A DNA stretch of 64,000 nucleotides from Rubellicoccus peritrichatus (GTDB lineage Bacteria; Verrucomicrobiota; Verrucomicrobiia; Opitutales; Cerasicoccaceae). The stretch lies in the NCBI RefSeq assembly GCF_033100135.1, contig NZ_CP136920.1, forward strand, positions 1,798,001 through 1,862,000, read 5' to 3'. A program made the translations under genes and the position numbers. Below, one piece after another: positions 17,675-25,413 of the stretch (positions are counted from its first letter, which is position 1; every line of letters starts with the position of its first letter). The notes beneath the pieces were generated by a model. It ran no database searches. It was not told the DNA's origin and saw only the letters and a list, made by a program, of their open reading frames with translations.

Positions 17675-19059
17675 GTTCGCATATCGTGTCAGATAATAAT
17701 CTCAGTTGGTTTTGGGAACGCTTGGCAGAATTTGGAGAACGTACGTTCCTGCTTACCGGTGATGTCGAGTTTTCCTACGCCGAACTTATTGATGTCAGTT
17801 GCGCATATCTCAGTGAGTTGCAAAGCAACCATGTTGGCCCCGAGAGTATTATCGCTTTGATTTCAGATTTTTCTCCGGAAGGAGTTGCTGCGTTGTTCGC
17901 ATGCATAAAAGTTGGTTGTGTGGTTGCGCCGGTTGTAACGAATAAGCCAGCCGAGATTGAGAGCCGGATCAAAGAAGGTGCGGTTACTCATGTGTGGCGA
18001 GTCAAAGGTAAGCAAAGTGTCATTGAGAAAATAAAATCTCCTGTGGCCACTCCTGCTCTTGTTCGGGATTTACAACAAGCTGATCATCCAGGATTGATAC
18101 TTTTTAGTAGTGGCAGCTCTGGACAGCCGAAGGCCATGCTTCATGACTTGGTCGAGTTGTTGAACAGTTACCAAAAGCGCCGTCCGAAGAAACTGCGAAT
18201 TTTGGCTTTTCTGATGTTTGACCATATTGGAGGGCTGCATACGATGCTCGGAGCAATGGCTTCCGGTGCTGCATTAGTGATCCCATCGACTCGCGAGCCT
18301 GAGGCAATTGCAGAGGCAGTCGAGCGGCACAGGGCTGCAGTGTTGCCCGCTTCGCCCAGTTTCCTCAGTTTGCTTTTAATGAGTGAGGCGCATCTGCGAC
18401 ACGACCTGTCCTCACTCCGTATCGTTTCATATGGAACTGAACCCATGCCGGCGAGCTTACTGGAGCGCTTACGAGCAACATTGCCCAAGGCAAGACTTAT
18501 ACAAACATTTGGCACAAGTGAAACGGGTATTTCACAAACGGTCAGCCGTTCTTCTTCGAGCCTGGCCCTTCGAATTGATGATCCTAATACTGAATACAAA
18601 ATCGTTGACGGTGAGCTTTGGTTGAAAAGCGGGACACAGATCAAAGGCTATTTAAATGTCGAGACAGATCGCTTTACCGAAGATGGCTGGTTTAAGACCG
18701 GTGACTTGGTTGACGAACTTGAGGATGGTTATCTTCGGATTAAAGGGCGATCTAGTGATATTATAAATGTTGCTGGTGAGAAAGTCTTCCCGGCAGAAGT
18801 TGAGTCTGTTGTGATGGAACTTTCCGAAGTGAGTGATTGCCTGGCTTTGGCAGAACCGAACTCAATTACCGGGCAATCTGTATCCATTCAGGTTGTGGCC
18901 AAACCAGGCAAGGATGTGAGTGAACTTCGTCGGGAAATTCGTCGTCATTGCCGTCAGCGATTGGATCGCTACAAGAATCCAACCCGAATTGCCTTTACAG
19001 AAAAGACCAGTATCGGGGATCGGTTCAAACGGAACCGCCGCCTTGCTGCCGAGCATTAA
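17671..19059 (+). CDS. Class I acyl-adenylating enzyme (AMP-binding)
   Basis: 462 aa acyl-CoA/ACP ligase-type protein. The TTG start at 17671 overlaps the SDR stop and has GGAG six bases upstream. Motif A3 is LILFSSGSSGQPKAML, A5 is TFGTSETG, and A7 spans GWFKTGDLV to IKGRSSDIINVAGEKVFPAE. The A10 region reads TSIGDRFKRNRR: the lysine expected after Gly is Asp, with Lys two residues later. It should activate a carboxylic acid as acyl-AMP and load a carrier. Shorter than most acyl-CoA synthetases (about 500-550), mainly at the N-terminus. Acyl chain unknown. Confidence 0.88.
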   Translation: MSSHIVSDNNLSWFWERLAEFGERTFLLTGDVEFSYAELIDVSCAYLSELQSNHVGPESIIALISDFSPEGVAALFACIKVGCVVAPVVTNKPAEIESRIKEGAVTHVWRVKGKQSVIEKIKSPVATPALVRDLQQADHPGLILFSSGSSGQPKAMLHDLVELLNSYQKRRPKKLRILAFLMFDHIGGLHTMLGAMASGAALVIPSTREPEAIAEAVERHRAAVLPASPSFLSLLLMSEAHLRHDLSSLRIVSYGTEPMPASLLERLRATLPKARLIQTFGTSETGISQTVSRSSSSLALRIDDPNTEYKIVDGELWLKSGTQIKGYLNVETDRFTEDGWFKTGDLVDELEDGYLRIKGRSSDIINVAGEKVFPAEVESVVMELSEVSDCLALAEPNSITGQSVSIQVVAKPGKDVSELRREIRRHCRQRLDRYKNPTRIAFTEKTSIGDRFKRNRRLAAEH

Positions 19060-19072
19060 CCCTTTTGATTCT

Positions 19073-20134
19073 ATGGCTAAAGCACTTTTGACCAAAGCAG
19101 AGATTACCGCGATCCATACGGTTGTTGGCTCTGAGTTGAAAAAGTTTGACGACGACCGAGATGCCTTTGGTGGAAACGAAGCCCAAATGGATCGGATCAA
19201 AAAGACCATTGGCCTGAATGAGCGCAGAGTTGTCAAGGAAGGTGTCACTGCTGTCGATTTATGTGAAGAAGCTGTTGTAAAACTCTCATTGGAGTCGGAG
19301 CCTGATGCCTTGATCTTTGTGACGCAAACTCCGGATCATTTCCAGCCCTGCAACGCGGCAGTACTTCATGGCAAATTGGGCTGGGGTGAGGATGTTGCTG
19401 CTTTTGATGTAAACCTTGGTTGTTCCGGTTGGGTTTATGGACTTTACCTTGCCTCGCTCATGATTGAGGCGGGAGGTTGCGAGCGTATTGTACTGGCAGC
19501 AGGTGACACCTTGAGTCATGCCGTTAATCCGCGTGATCGGGCAACGGCTTCTCTATTTGGTGATGCCGGGTCGGCAACATTGCTTGAACGTCGTTCGACA
19601 GCTTCGAAGTCATGGTTTGCTTTGCATACGCGCGGTAGTGGTGCTGATTTTATTTGTGTTCCCGCCGGTGCATTTAGACATCGTTCTGATGCTGATTCGC
19701 GTGCTGAAGAAGAGGACGCCGATGGTAACTTTCGATCTCCTGAGGACCTGTATATGAACGGTGCCGAAGTCTTTAACTTCGCAATGCTTGATGAGCCTAA
19801 AGCAGTTAAAGAGATTCTGGAATATTCCGGAAAGACTGTGGATGAAATTGATACCTTTGCCTTTCATCAGGCAAACCGCTACATCCTTACCAATGTTGCC
19901 CGCCGCCAGAAAATCCCGCTTGAGAAAGTGCCAATGGAGAGTGTTGGCCGCTTTGGCAATCTATCCAGTGCGTCGATTCCAGGGGTTCTTTGTGATGAGC
20001 GATCCGATGCGCTTCTTGGTCAAGAGCAGCGACTGATGGTTTCGGGCTTTGGGGTCGGATTATCCTGGGCGAGTGCGGTCCTGAATTGTGGTCCGCTTAA
20101 GCATTGCCTGTTAACGAAATATGGAGAAAAGTAA
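19073..20134 (+). CDS. 3-oxoacyl-ACP synthase III-like (KAS III)
   Basis: 353 aa from ATG at 19073; the longer open frame from 18920 overlaps the ligase and lacks the family N-terminus. The catalytic triad is intact: Cys in NLGCSGWVYGL (C117), His in FAFHQANRY (H265), Asn in GRFGNLSSAS (N296). Family knowledge: condenses acyl-CoA with malonyl-ACP, giving a 3-oxoacyl-ACP. With the two carriers and two reductases around it, the predicted product is a short 3-hydroxyacyl-ACP such as 3-hydroxybutyryl, but chain length is inference. It is 13 bases after the ligase and 5 before the second carrier. Confidence 0.92.
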   Translation: MAKALLTKAEITAIHTVVGSELKKFDDDRDAFGGNEAQMDRIKKTIGLNERRVVKEGVTAVDLCEEAVVKLSLESEPDALIFVTQTPDHFQPCNAAVLHGKLGWGEDVAAFDVNLGCSGWVYGLYLASLMIEAGGCERIVLAAGDTLSHAVNPRDRATASLFGDAGSATLLERRSTASKSWFALHTRGSGADFICVPAGAFRHRSDADSRAEEEDADGNFRSPEDLYMNGAEVFNFAMLDEPKAVKEILEYSGKTVDEIDTFAFHQANRYILTNVARRQKIPLEKVPMESVGRFGNLSSASIPGVLCDERSDALLGQEQRLMVSGFGVGLSWASAVLNCGPLKHCLLTKYGEK

Positions 20135-20139
20135 AAGCC

Positions 20140-20373
20140 ATGACTCTTGATGAATTTACATCTACTTGGGCTGATTCAATTGATGACCTTGACGCTGCAG
20201 CGATCTCGGAAGATACGCCACTTGTCGATATCCCCCAATGGGATTCCCTTGCGGTCCTTACCACCATTGCGATGTGTGATGCGGAGTATGGTATCAGTCT
20301 GACAGCTCAGGAGATACAATCGGTTACGACGGTTGGGGAGCTCCATGCATTGGTTTCCGGGAAATCAAGTTGA
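20140..20373 (+). CDS. Acyl carrier protein (second carrier of the cassette)
   Basis: 77 aa from ATG at 20140, preceded by a GGAGA ribosome site; the longer frame from 20104 overlaps the KAS gene and is not needed. The phosphopantetheine Ser is in DIPQWDSLAVL (S36), a normal DSL motif, followed by a helix rich in small and acidic residues. This looks more like a standard ACP than the first carrier at 16683, so the two may serve different steps (loading versus elongation). Confidence 0.88.
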   Translation: MTLDEFTSTWADSIDDLDAAAISEDTPLVDIPQWDSLAVLTTIAMCDAEYGISLTAQEIQSVTTVGELHALVSGKSS

Positions 20374-20376
20374 GTA

Positions 20377-21099
20377 ATGAGCAGTGCCTTTGCACTTTCT
20401 GATAAATCTGTTCTGGTAACGGGCGCAACGGGAGATTTAGGCCTCGCCTGCTGCTCAGCACTGTCAGCACAGGGGGCATCCATCTTTGCTTCTGGTCGAC
20501 GCGAATCGCTGGATACGCTGGGCCATCCTTCTTGGCGGAGTGACCTCTGTGAAGCCGAGGGAATCGCAAGCCTTGTCGATGCAGTCCCTGAGTTGGATGG
20601 AGTAGTATTTGCCCATGGTGTGTCCACACTTCGCCCTGTTCAGTTTCTGAATAAAGACAGCATCGGTGAAGTTATGGAACCGAATCTGACGGCCAGTCTT
20701 TCCACGCTTTCTCTCCTCCTCAAAAAGAAGCGCATTCGCGCTGGAGGGGCGATTGTCTTCATCGCATCAATCGCCGGCTTGACTGGCACTGCAGGTAATG
20801 CAGCTTATGCGGCCAGTAAGGGGGGCATCATCGCAGCAACTCGAAGCCTTGCGGTTGAACTTGCGCGAAAAAAAATCCGGGTTAACGCCATTTGTCCGGG
20901 GTGGATAGAGACGGGCCTGACGGATAGTCTGAATCAGAATCTATCCGATGAAAGTGTAAAAGCACAACAGGCCAAGTATCCTCTGGGGGCTGGACATCCT
21001 CAGGATGTCGCCAATGCGGCTTCTTTTCTATTATCCGATGCCTCTCGATGGATTACCGGGACAGCTTTACCAGTGGATGGAGGTTACACATGTCAGTGA
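20377..21099 (+). CDS. Short-chain dehydrogenase/reductase (FabG-like), second copy
   Basis: 240 aa SDR with VTGATGDLGLA, catalytic Ser in FIASIAGLTG, and the Tyr/Lys pair in AAYAASKGGIIAATRSLA; NAICPGWIETGLT and WITGTALPVDGGYT at the C-terminus are strongly FabG-like. Probably a 3-oxoacyl-ACP reductase acting on the KAS III product held on the carrier immediately upstream (3-base gap). Its end overlaps the start of the PglD-like gene by 10 bases, and the ribosome site for that gene lies inside this coding sequence. Confidence 0.9.
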   Translation: MSSAFALSDKSVLVTGATGDLGLACCSALSAQGASIFASGRRESLDTLGHPSWRSDLCEAEGIASLVDAVPELDGVVFAHGVSTLRPVQFLNKDSIGEVMEPNLTASLSTLSLLLKKKRIRAGGAIVFIASIAGLTGTAGNAAYAASKGGIIAATRSLAVELARKKIRVNAICPGWIETGLTDSLNQNLSDESVKAQQAKYPLGAGHPQDVANAASFLLSDASRWITGTALPVDGGYTCQ

Positions 21100-21758
21100 A
21101 ACGGCTTATCATTATTGGAGCTGGTGGTTTTGGCCGCGAAGTCCTCGCATGGGCCCGCCAGTGTCAGGAGTGTGACGTGGAGTGGAGCCCTTTGGGATTT
21201 ATCGATGATAACTTGTCAGCTCTCGATGGCTTTGATACAAAAGTAAAGATCCTTGGGACAGTTCAGGATTATGAGCCTGGTTGCGATGATGTTTTTATCT
21301 GTGCAATAGGCACTCCCTCGTATAAACGAGTCGCAGTGGAAAAGATTGTTTCACGGGGTGGTCGTTTCATCAATGTGGTTCATCCAACGTCAGTGATTGG
21401 GGAGCGAGTAGTCCTTGGCCTTGGAATCATTCTATGCCCACATGCCACTCTAACTTCAGATATTCGCGTGGGCGACCATTCTGCTTTCAATCTCTTTACT
21501 GCTATTGGCCATGATGCGCAGGTTGGCAGTTACTGCCAATTGCATAGTTATAGTGAGGCAACTGGTGGTGTCGTTCTTGAAGACGAAGTCCTTCTTGGGA
21601 CCCACTCCACAGTTCTGCAAAACAAGCGGGTGGGCAAAGGTTCAATTGTTGGCGCTGGCAGTGTTGTCCTTCAAAACGTGGCAGCTGGAACAACGGTAGC
21701 GGGAACTCCTGCTGTGCCGATTTGGAAGAAACCATCTAAGGATTCGGGCAGCAATTGA
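21090..21758 (+). CDS. PglD/NeuD-type sugar-nucleotide N-acyltransferase
   Basis: 222 aa from ATG at 21090 with GGAGG upstream; an earlier in-frame ATG at 21048 is rejected. The N-terminal Rossmann-like UDP-sugar-binding domain starts IIIGAGGFGREVLAWA; the C-terminal left-handed beta-helix has the catalytic His in FTAIGHDAQVG (H141) and ends GTTVAGTPAVPIWK. PglD enzymes normally acetylate the 4-amino group of UDP-4-amino-4,6-dideoxy-GlcNAc. Here, at the end of an acyl cassette, the donor may instead be the cassette's acyl thioester. No PglE aminotransferase or PglF dehydratase is in this operon. Confidence 0.9.
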   Translation: MSVKRLIIIGAGGFGREVLAWARQCQECDVEWSPLGFIDDNLSALDGFDTKVKILGTVQDYEPGCDDVFICAIGTPSYKRVAVEKIVSRGGRFINVVHPTSVIGERVVLGLGIILCPHATLTSDIRVGDHSAFNLFTAIGHDAQVGSYCQLHSYSEATGGVVLEDEVLLGTHSTVLQNKRVGKGSIVGAGSVVLQNVAAGTTVAGTPAVPIWKKPSKDSGSN

Positions 21759-21907
21759 ACACCAAAGATGCAACCAGGCATACGGCGATAGTGATGATTG
21801 CGATTTCCATGGCCTTTACGTCGTTTTTACAAAAGCTTCCTTACAAGCGATAACCAAAATATTGATTAAAAATTGCCTTTTTGAGAAAACGGCATCGACT
21901 CTGCCAT

Positions 21908-22282
21908 ATGGAAATTGAGACCTTTCCCAATCCAAACCCACAGCGCGATTATTTCATTCAGCATATTGCTGAAGAGTTTACATCGGTTTGCCCTAAAACG
22001 GGGCATCCGGATTTTGCGACAATCGTGCTTACTTATGTGGCAGGCGAGACCTGTGTTGAGCTCAAAGCTTACAAAATGTATTTGCAGGCCTTCCGCAACG
22101 AGGGGATTTTCTATGAGGCTGTGACGAACAAGATTTGTGAGGACATGGTTGCATTACTGGCTCCGCGTTTTCTACGGATTGAAGCTCGTTTTACCGGTAG
22201 AGGCGGAATTCGTTCCAACATCACTGCCGAGCACACTGCTGAAGGTTACAAAGGGGCGATCCCGTCACCATTTGGCACCTGA
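21908..22282 (+). CDS. queF: NADPH-dependent 7-cyano-7-deazaguanine reductase
   Basis: About 124 aa unimodular QueF, starting at MEIETFPNPNPQRDY (ATG at 21908; an upstream ATG at 21881 adds nine atypical residues). The active-site Cys is in TSVCPKTGHPDFATI with the conserved Asp just after, and the substrate-binding Glu is in CVELKAYKMYLQAFRN; the C-terminal FTGRGGIRSN fits. It reduces preQ0 to preQ1 for queuosine tRNA modification. No preQ1 riboswitch fold was recognised in the 149 bases upstream. A strong terminator follows. Confidence 0.95.
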   Translation: MEIETFPNPNPQRDYFIQHIAEEFTSVCPKTGHPDFATIVLTYVAGETCVELKAYKMYLQAFRNEGIFYEAVTNKICEDMVALLAPRFLRIEARFTGRGGIRSNITAEHTAEGYKGAIPSPFGT

Positions 22283-22319
22283 TTCGTCGAAATATTGAGT
22301 TAGCAGTAATCGTATTTCT

Positions 22320-22366
22320 AAAGGCTGGCATCGGAGAACGCTCGTTCTCTTGTGTCAGCTTTTTTG
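22320..22366 (+). terminator. Rho-independent terminator after queF
   Basis: A near-continuous 20-bp stem (left arm 22320-22339, right arm 22344-22363, loop GCTC) with several G-U pairs and one mismatch is followed by a run of T. It lies 38 bases after the queF stop and would end the + strand transcript of the pglC-to-queF region. Confidence 0.85.
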
Positions 22367-22624
22367 TGCCCACTTTCCATTGATTTGGGCGGAGCTATTT
22401 TCAATTCCAAGCCTGCGAAGAGGAAGCTTAAGGCTCGAATCGATCATTTTATATAAAGGGTTGTCCAAAATGCGAAGCGGTTTTTACCCACTGCCGATTG
22501 AACCTAAAGCCGGGGTTCTCCTAATCCTGACGCGTCTCAGCAAGTGGTGCTGTTTGGCTGGTTCTGATCGTTTTCTTTATTAGTAGTAATCATTGGTGAA
22601 AGTGGGTTTTATCGATCTTTTGAA
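22367..22624. other. Intergenic stretch without recognisable genes
   Basis: Between the queF terminator and the small minus-strand ORF I see no coding pattern, RNA gene or repeat. A 77-codon open frame on the + strand (22350-22583) starts inside the terminator and lacks a ribosome site, so it is not supported. Confidence 0.5.
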
Positions 22625-22717
22625 CTATTTCTGTTCACTTTTATCAAAGCGAAAGAGGAGATTTAAGGCAGAATGTGAACTTGAATAATTTGCACTCAAG
22701 TTGGGATTCGTAGTCAT
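22625..22717 (-). CDS. Possible 30-residue small protein with strong ribosome site
   Basis: ATG at 22717 reading leftwards, 30 codons, stop TAG at 22625. The upstream sequence AAGGAGA (22725-22731) is an almost ideal Shine-Dalgarno site seven bases before the ATG, unusual for a chance ORF. The peptide is polar, Ser/Asn-rich and begins MTTNPNLSANY; I recognise no family. A hairpin (22764-22791) and an extended -10 promoter (22838-22846) lie upstream in the same direction, forming a plausible complete small transcription unit. The frame stays open further upstream to 22909, but earlier ATGs lack ribosome sites. Confidence 0.4.
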   Translation of the reverse strand: MTTNPNLSANYSSSHSALNLLFRFDKSEQK

Positions 22718-22763
22718 TTTTTTATCTCCTTGTTCGGGATTTTGATAACCGTAAGTAGAGTGA

Positions 22764-22791
22764 TAAGTGATAGTGGGGTGGCTATCACTTA
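22764..22791 (-). promoter_or_regulatory. Perfect 10-bp inverted repeat in leader of small ORF
   Basis: Arms TAAGTGATAG (22764-22773) and CTATCACTTA (22782-22791) with an 8-base GC-rich loop. It falls between the predicted promoter and the small ORF, so it may be an operator or an RNA hairpin in the leader. No T-run follows on the minus strand, so it is not a standard terminator. Confidence 0.5.
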
Positions 22792-22837
22792 GATGTAATA
22801 AACGAAAAACTCTCTCTTGTGATATCATAACCCAACG

Positions 22838-22846
22838 ATTATAGCA
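22838..22846 (-). promoter_or_regulatory. Extended -10 promoter, minus strand
   Basis: The minus strand reads TGCTATAAT, an exact extended -10 (TGnTATAAT). A good -35 box at 16-18 bases is not seen, which extended -10 promoters tolerate. Transcription would start near 22831 and run towards the small ORF at 22717, leaving a leader of roughly 115 bases that contains the perfect inverted repeat. Confidence 0.45.
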
Positions 22847-23093
22847 TATTGAGCATGAATCTAAGATGAATGTAAGGTGAAAATATTCAGTTAAGTCGTA
22901 TTTCATCAAAATCCGGATACAGCCCTCTTTTTATATGTTTTTCACTGTATGGCGGTTCAATTGCCCTGTTTATGCACTCTGATTCTTTGTTCTAAATCGT
23001 TGTCATTCGAGATCAGATTGTTAGTGAAGCCAGAGGCTTGAAGGGCACATCAGTATCCTCAAAAAGATGAGATCAAGACTGGGCCGTTGGCTT

Positions 23094-24434
23094 CTAACTG
23101 CGTAGCGACTCGAGGACATCGAAGAAGTTCGGAAAAGTCTTGGCGCAACAGGCTGGATTGTGGATTTCGAGCCAGGGTCTTCCATCGCCGTGGAGATCGT
23201 AGCATCCTAGAATGCCAAATGACATCGCGACGCGGTGGTCATGATAGGTATCAATACCAAGTGGTGCGTCTTTGGTTAGCGCAATCATGGCCTCCACGTC
23301 AGGATGGACGGTAAGCGAGTCTTCCGTCTCGGTTACATTCTGACCGAGCTTTTCCAACTCTGTGGCCATGGCCGCTATGCGATCGGTTTCCTGTTTTCGG
23401 GTGTGAGCAATTCCAGTGATCGTCAGCTCGGTATTGAGCAAAGGTGAGAGTGCAGCGAGGGTCAGAAAAGTATCGGAAATCGGATTGAAGTTCTGGGTGA
23501 AACCATCGATCAGGCGATGCGGATATTTCACTTGAAGCGTTCCGCTTTCCTCGTCAAAGCTACCACCGAGTTGCCCAAGGACATCCAGAAATCGGATGTC
23601 ACCCTGAAGCTCAATATGCCCGCACTTTGGGAGTAAGAGTTCCCCTCCAACGACCCAGGGCAAAGCCATAAAGTAGCTGGCTGCGGTTGCATCCGGTTCG
23701 ATTTGGTAGCTGGCACCAGGAGCCGTATAGGGGCCGCACCGGAATTTGAAAGGCCCAGTATGTCCACCAATCTCCGGATCTTCACCAAACTGTTCCATCA
23801 TCCCGAGTGTCATATCAATAAATGGATGAGATACGGTTTCTCCCAGGATGTTGACGATGAGTGGTTCTCCTTCTGCCAAGGGCGCGACAATCAGCAATGC
23901 CGACAGGATTTGACTGCTGGCAGATGCATCGACTTCAAGATAGCCGCCACTTAGTCCTTTGGTTTCCAGAGTAAAAGGGAAATGTCCATCCTTGCCTTTG
24001 TAGGTGACCTTGCAGGCACCATGCTTTTCCAGAGCATCCAGCAAACCACGCATCGGACGTTCACGCATCGCTGGAGAGCCGTCCAAATCATAGCACCCGC
24101 CGTCGCGCAGACAGAGTAGGGCTGTCAGAAAGCGTGCGGCAGTTCCTGCATTGCCAACATACAACTCGGCTTCGGCATTGGGAATTGTTCCGCTTCGGCC
24201 TTCAATCGTGATGCTCTTGGCGGTTTCGTCATCCTGAACGGAGAAACCGAGCTTTTGCAAGGAGTCGACCATGATACGGGTGTCTTCGCTGAAAAGAGCT
24301 CCTTCTAGGGTGACTTTGCTACCGCTGATTGCAGCCAGGGCGAGCGTGCGGTTTGTGATGCTTTTTGATCCAGGTAATTGGACGGACCCGGAGACTGGTT
24401 TACTGAAAGGCTGAATGATGAGTGAGTCGTTCAT
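23094..24434 (-). CDS. aroA: 3-phosphoshikimate 1-carboxyvinyltransferase (EPSP synthase)
   Basis: 446 aa. Catalyses the sixth step of the shikimate pathway, joining PEP to shikimate-3-phosphate. Motifs: VQLPGSKSITNRTLALAA near the N-terminus, YVGNAGTAARFLTALLC, the EPDATAASYFMALPWV segment, and GIAHTRKQETDRIAAMATEL with the DHRVAMSFGILG block near the C-terminus. It follows tyrA with a 19-base gap on the minus strand, so the two aromatic amino-acid genes form an operon. Confidence 0.96.
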   Translation of the reverse strand: MNDSLIIQPFSKPVSGSVQLPGSKSITNRTLALAAISGSKVTLEGALFSEDTRIMVDSLQKLGFSVQDDETAKSITIEGRSGTIPNAEAELYVGNAGTAARFLTALLCLRDGGCYDLDGSPAMRERPMRGLLDALEKHGACKVTYKGKDGHFPFTLETKGLSGGYLEVDASASSQILSALLIVAPLAEGEPLIVNILGETVSHPFIDMTLGMMEQFGEDPEIGGHTGPFKFRCGPYTAPGASYQIEPDATAASYFMALPWVVGGELLLPKCGHIELQGDIRFLDVLGQLGGSFDEESGTLQVKYPHRLIDGFTQNFNPISDTFLTLAALSPLLNTELTITGIAHTRKQETDRIAAMATELEKLGQNVTETEDSLTVHPDVEAMIALTKDAPLGIDTYHDHRVAMSFGILGCYDLHGDGRPWLEIHNPACCAKTFPNFFDVLESLRS

Positions 24435-24453
24435 TGATGATCAAAAGGTTGGA

Positions 24454-25308
24454 TTACTTACTCATGCGCAGTCTGTCACGATAGGTTTTGCCGCGTTCGA
24501 GTAGATTGATGATTTCGAACCACTTTTCATTATGCAGTGCAGAGCGAAATCGCTGTATTTCTTCTTCAAAACCGTCAAGGGCACGTAGGATTTCTTCGCG
24601 ATTCTGGCTGGCAATAGATTTCCACAGTGCCGGATCGCCGCTTGCAATTCTTGTCGTGTCACGCAAGCCCGCACCGGCAAAGTTCTGCCAGTCGTTGTTC
24701 TGTGTGGCGAGATATGAGCAAAGTGCTGAGGCAAGGAAATGTGGCAGGTGGCTAATGTGAGCTACAATCTCATCATGCTTTTCAGGAGAGGCACTTCCTA
24801 CTTCCATCCCCACTGCCTTCCATAGGCGAATGGTTTTCTCGATAACGGCTTGTGGTGTGTCAACCAATGGAGTGACAAAACAGGCGCCGCCTTCAAAAAG
24901 TTCCGCATAGCCATTCTCCGGTCCGGTTTTCTCTGAACCCACCATGGGGTGGGATCCAATGAAATCGACACCTTCTGGCATAATGGCCTGACCATGTCGG
25001 CAGATCAGGCTTTTAGTACTGCCAACGTCGGTCACCAGGCAACCTGGCTTAATCGCTGACCTGATTCCTTCCAGAGTTGGCACAATATGTTCGACTGGCA
25101 GGCAGATGACAATCAGGTCGGCTCCATCGACTGCTTCCAGAGCAGTTGGGTAAACAGCGTCACACCAGGGCTTGCCTTCGCATTTCAAGCGGGTTTCAGC
25201 GCGCCTCGACCAGGTTGTGAGGCGTTCGGCCAGTCCCCGCTCACGCAGAGCTTGCATCAGAGATGCCCCCAAAAGTCCGGGTCCTAGAATACATACGCTT
25301 CTAAACAT
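24454..25308 (-). CDS. tyrA: Prephenate dehydrogenase
   Basis: 284 aa from ATG at 25308 (MFRSVCILGPGLLGASL); a longer frame from 25371 adds 21 residues with no family match and puts the dinucleotide motif too far in. It oxidatively decarboxylates prephenate to 4-hydroxyphenylpyruvate for tyrosine synthesis. Evidence: the NAD motif GPGLLGASLMQAL, CLPVEHIVPTLE, and the substrate site FIGSHPMVGSEKTGPENGY, then HDEIVAHISHLPHFLASAL. It lacks a chorismate mutase or ACT domain. First gene of a two-gene operon with aroA. Confidence 0.94.
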   Translation of the reverse strand: MFRSVCILGPGLLGASLMQALRERGLAERLTTWSRRAETRLKCEGKPWCDAVYPTALEAVDGADLIVICLPVEHIVPTLEGIRSAIKPGCLVTDVGSTKSLICRHGQAIMPEGVDFIGSHPMVGSEKTGPENGYAELFEGGACFVTPLVDTPQAVIEKTIRLWKAVGMEVGSASPEKHDEIVAHISHLPHFLASALCSYLATQNNDWQNFAGAGLRDTTRIASGDPALWKSIASQNREEILRALDGFEEEIQRFRSALHNEKWFEIINLLERGKTYRDRLRMSK

Positions 25309-25413
25309 AATTAAACAGTAACCTTGCCTAGATTGATCGAAACCAGCTTCTGGCCAAACAAAAAGCGTCAATACGGAGATTTACTCTTATTTTGAGGGGA
25401 AAAACTCCACAGA

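Noticed and set aside
18920-19072. Upstream in-frame extension of the KAS III gene beginning at ATG 18920
   Set aside because: It overlaps the ligase coding sequence by 140 bases and adds residues with no family match; the ATG at 19073 gives the normal KAS III N-terminus.
21736-21810. 24-residue hydrophobic minus-strand ORF (MEIAIITIAVCLVASLVF) across the end of the PglD-like gene
   Set aside because: It overlaps a convincing gene on the other strand and has no ribosome site; hydrophobic short frames arise easily by chance.
21759-21907. Possible preQ1 riboswitch upstream of queF
   Set aside because: No H-type pseudoknot pattern or conserved C-rich loop with A-rich tail could be recognised by eye.
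22350-22583. 77-codon + strand ORF after queF
   Set aside because: It begins inside the queF terminator, lacks a ribosome site and shows no recognisable protein pattern.
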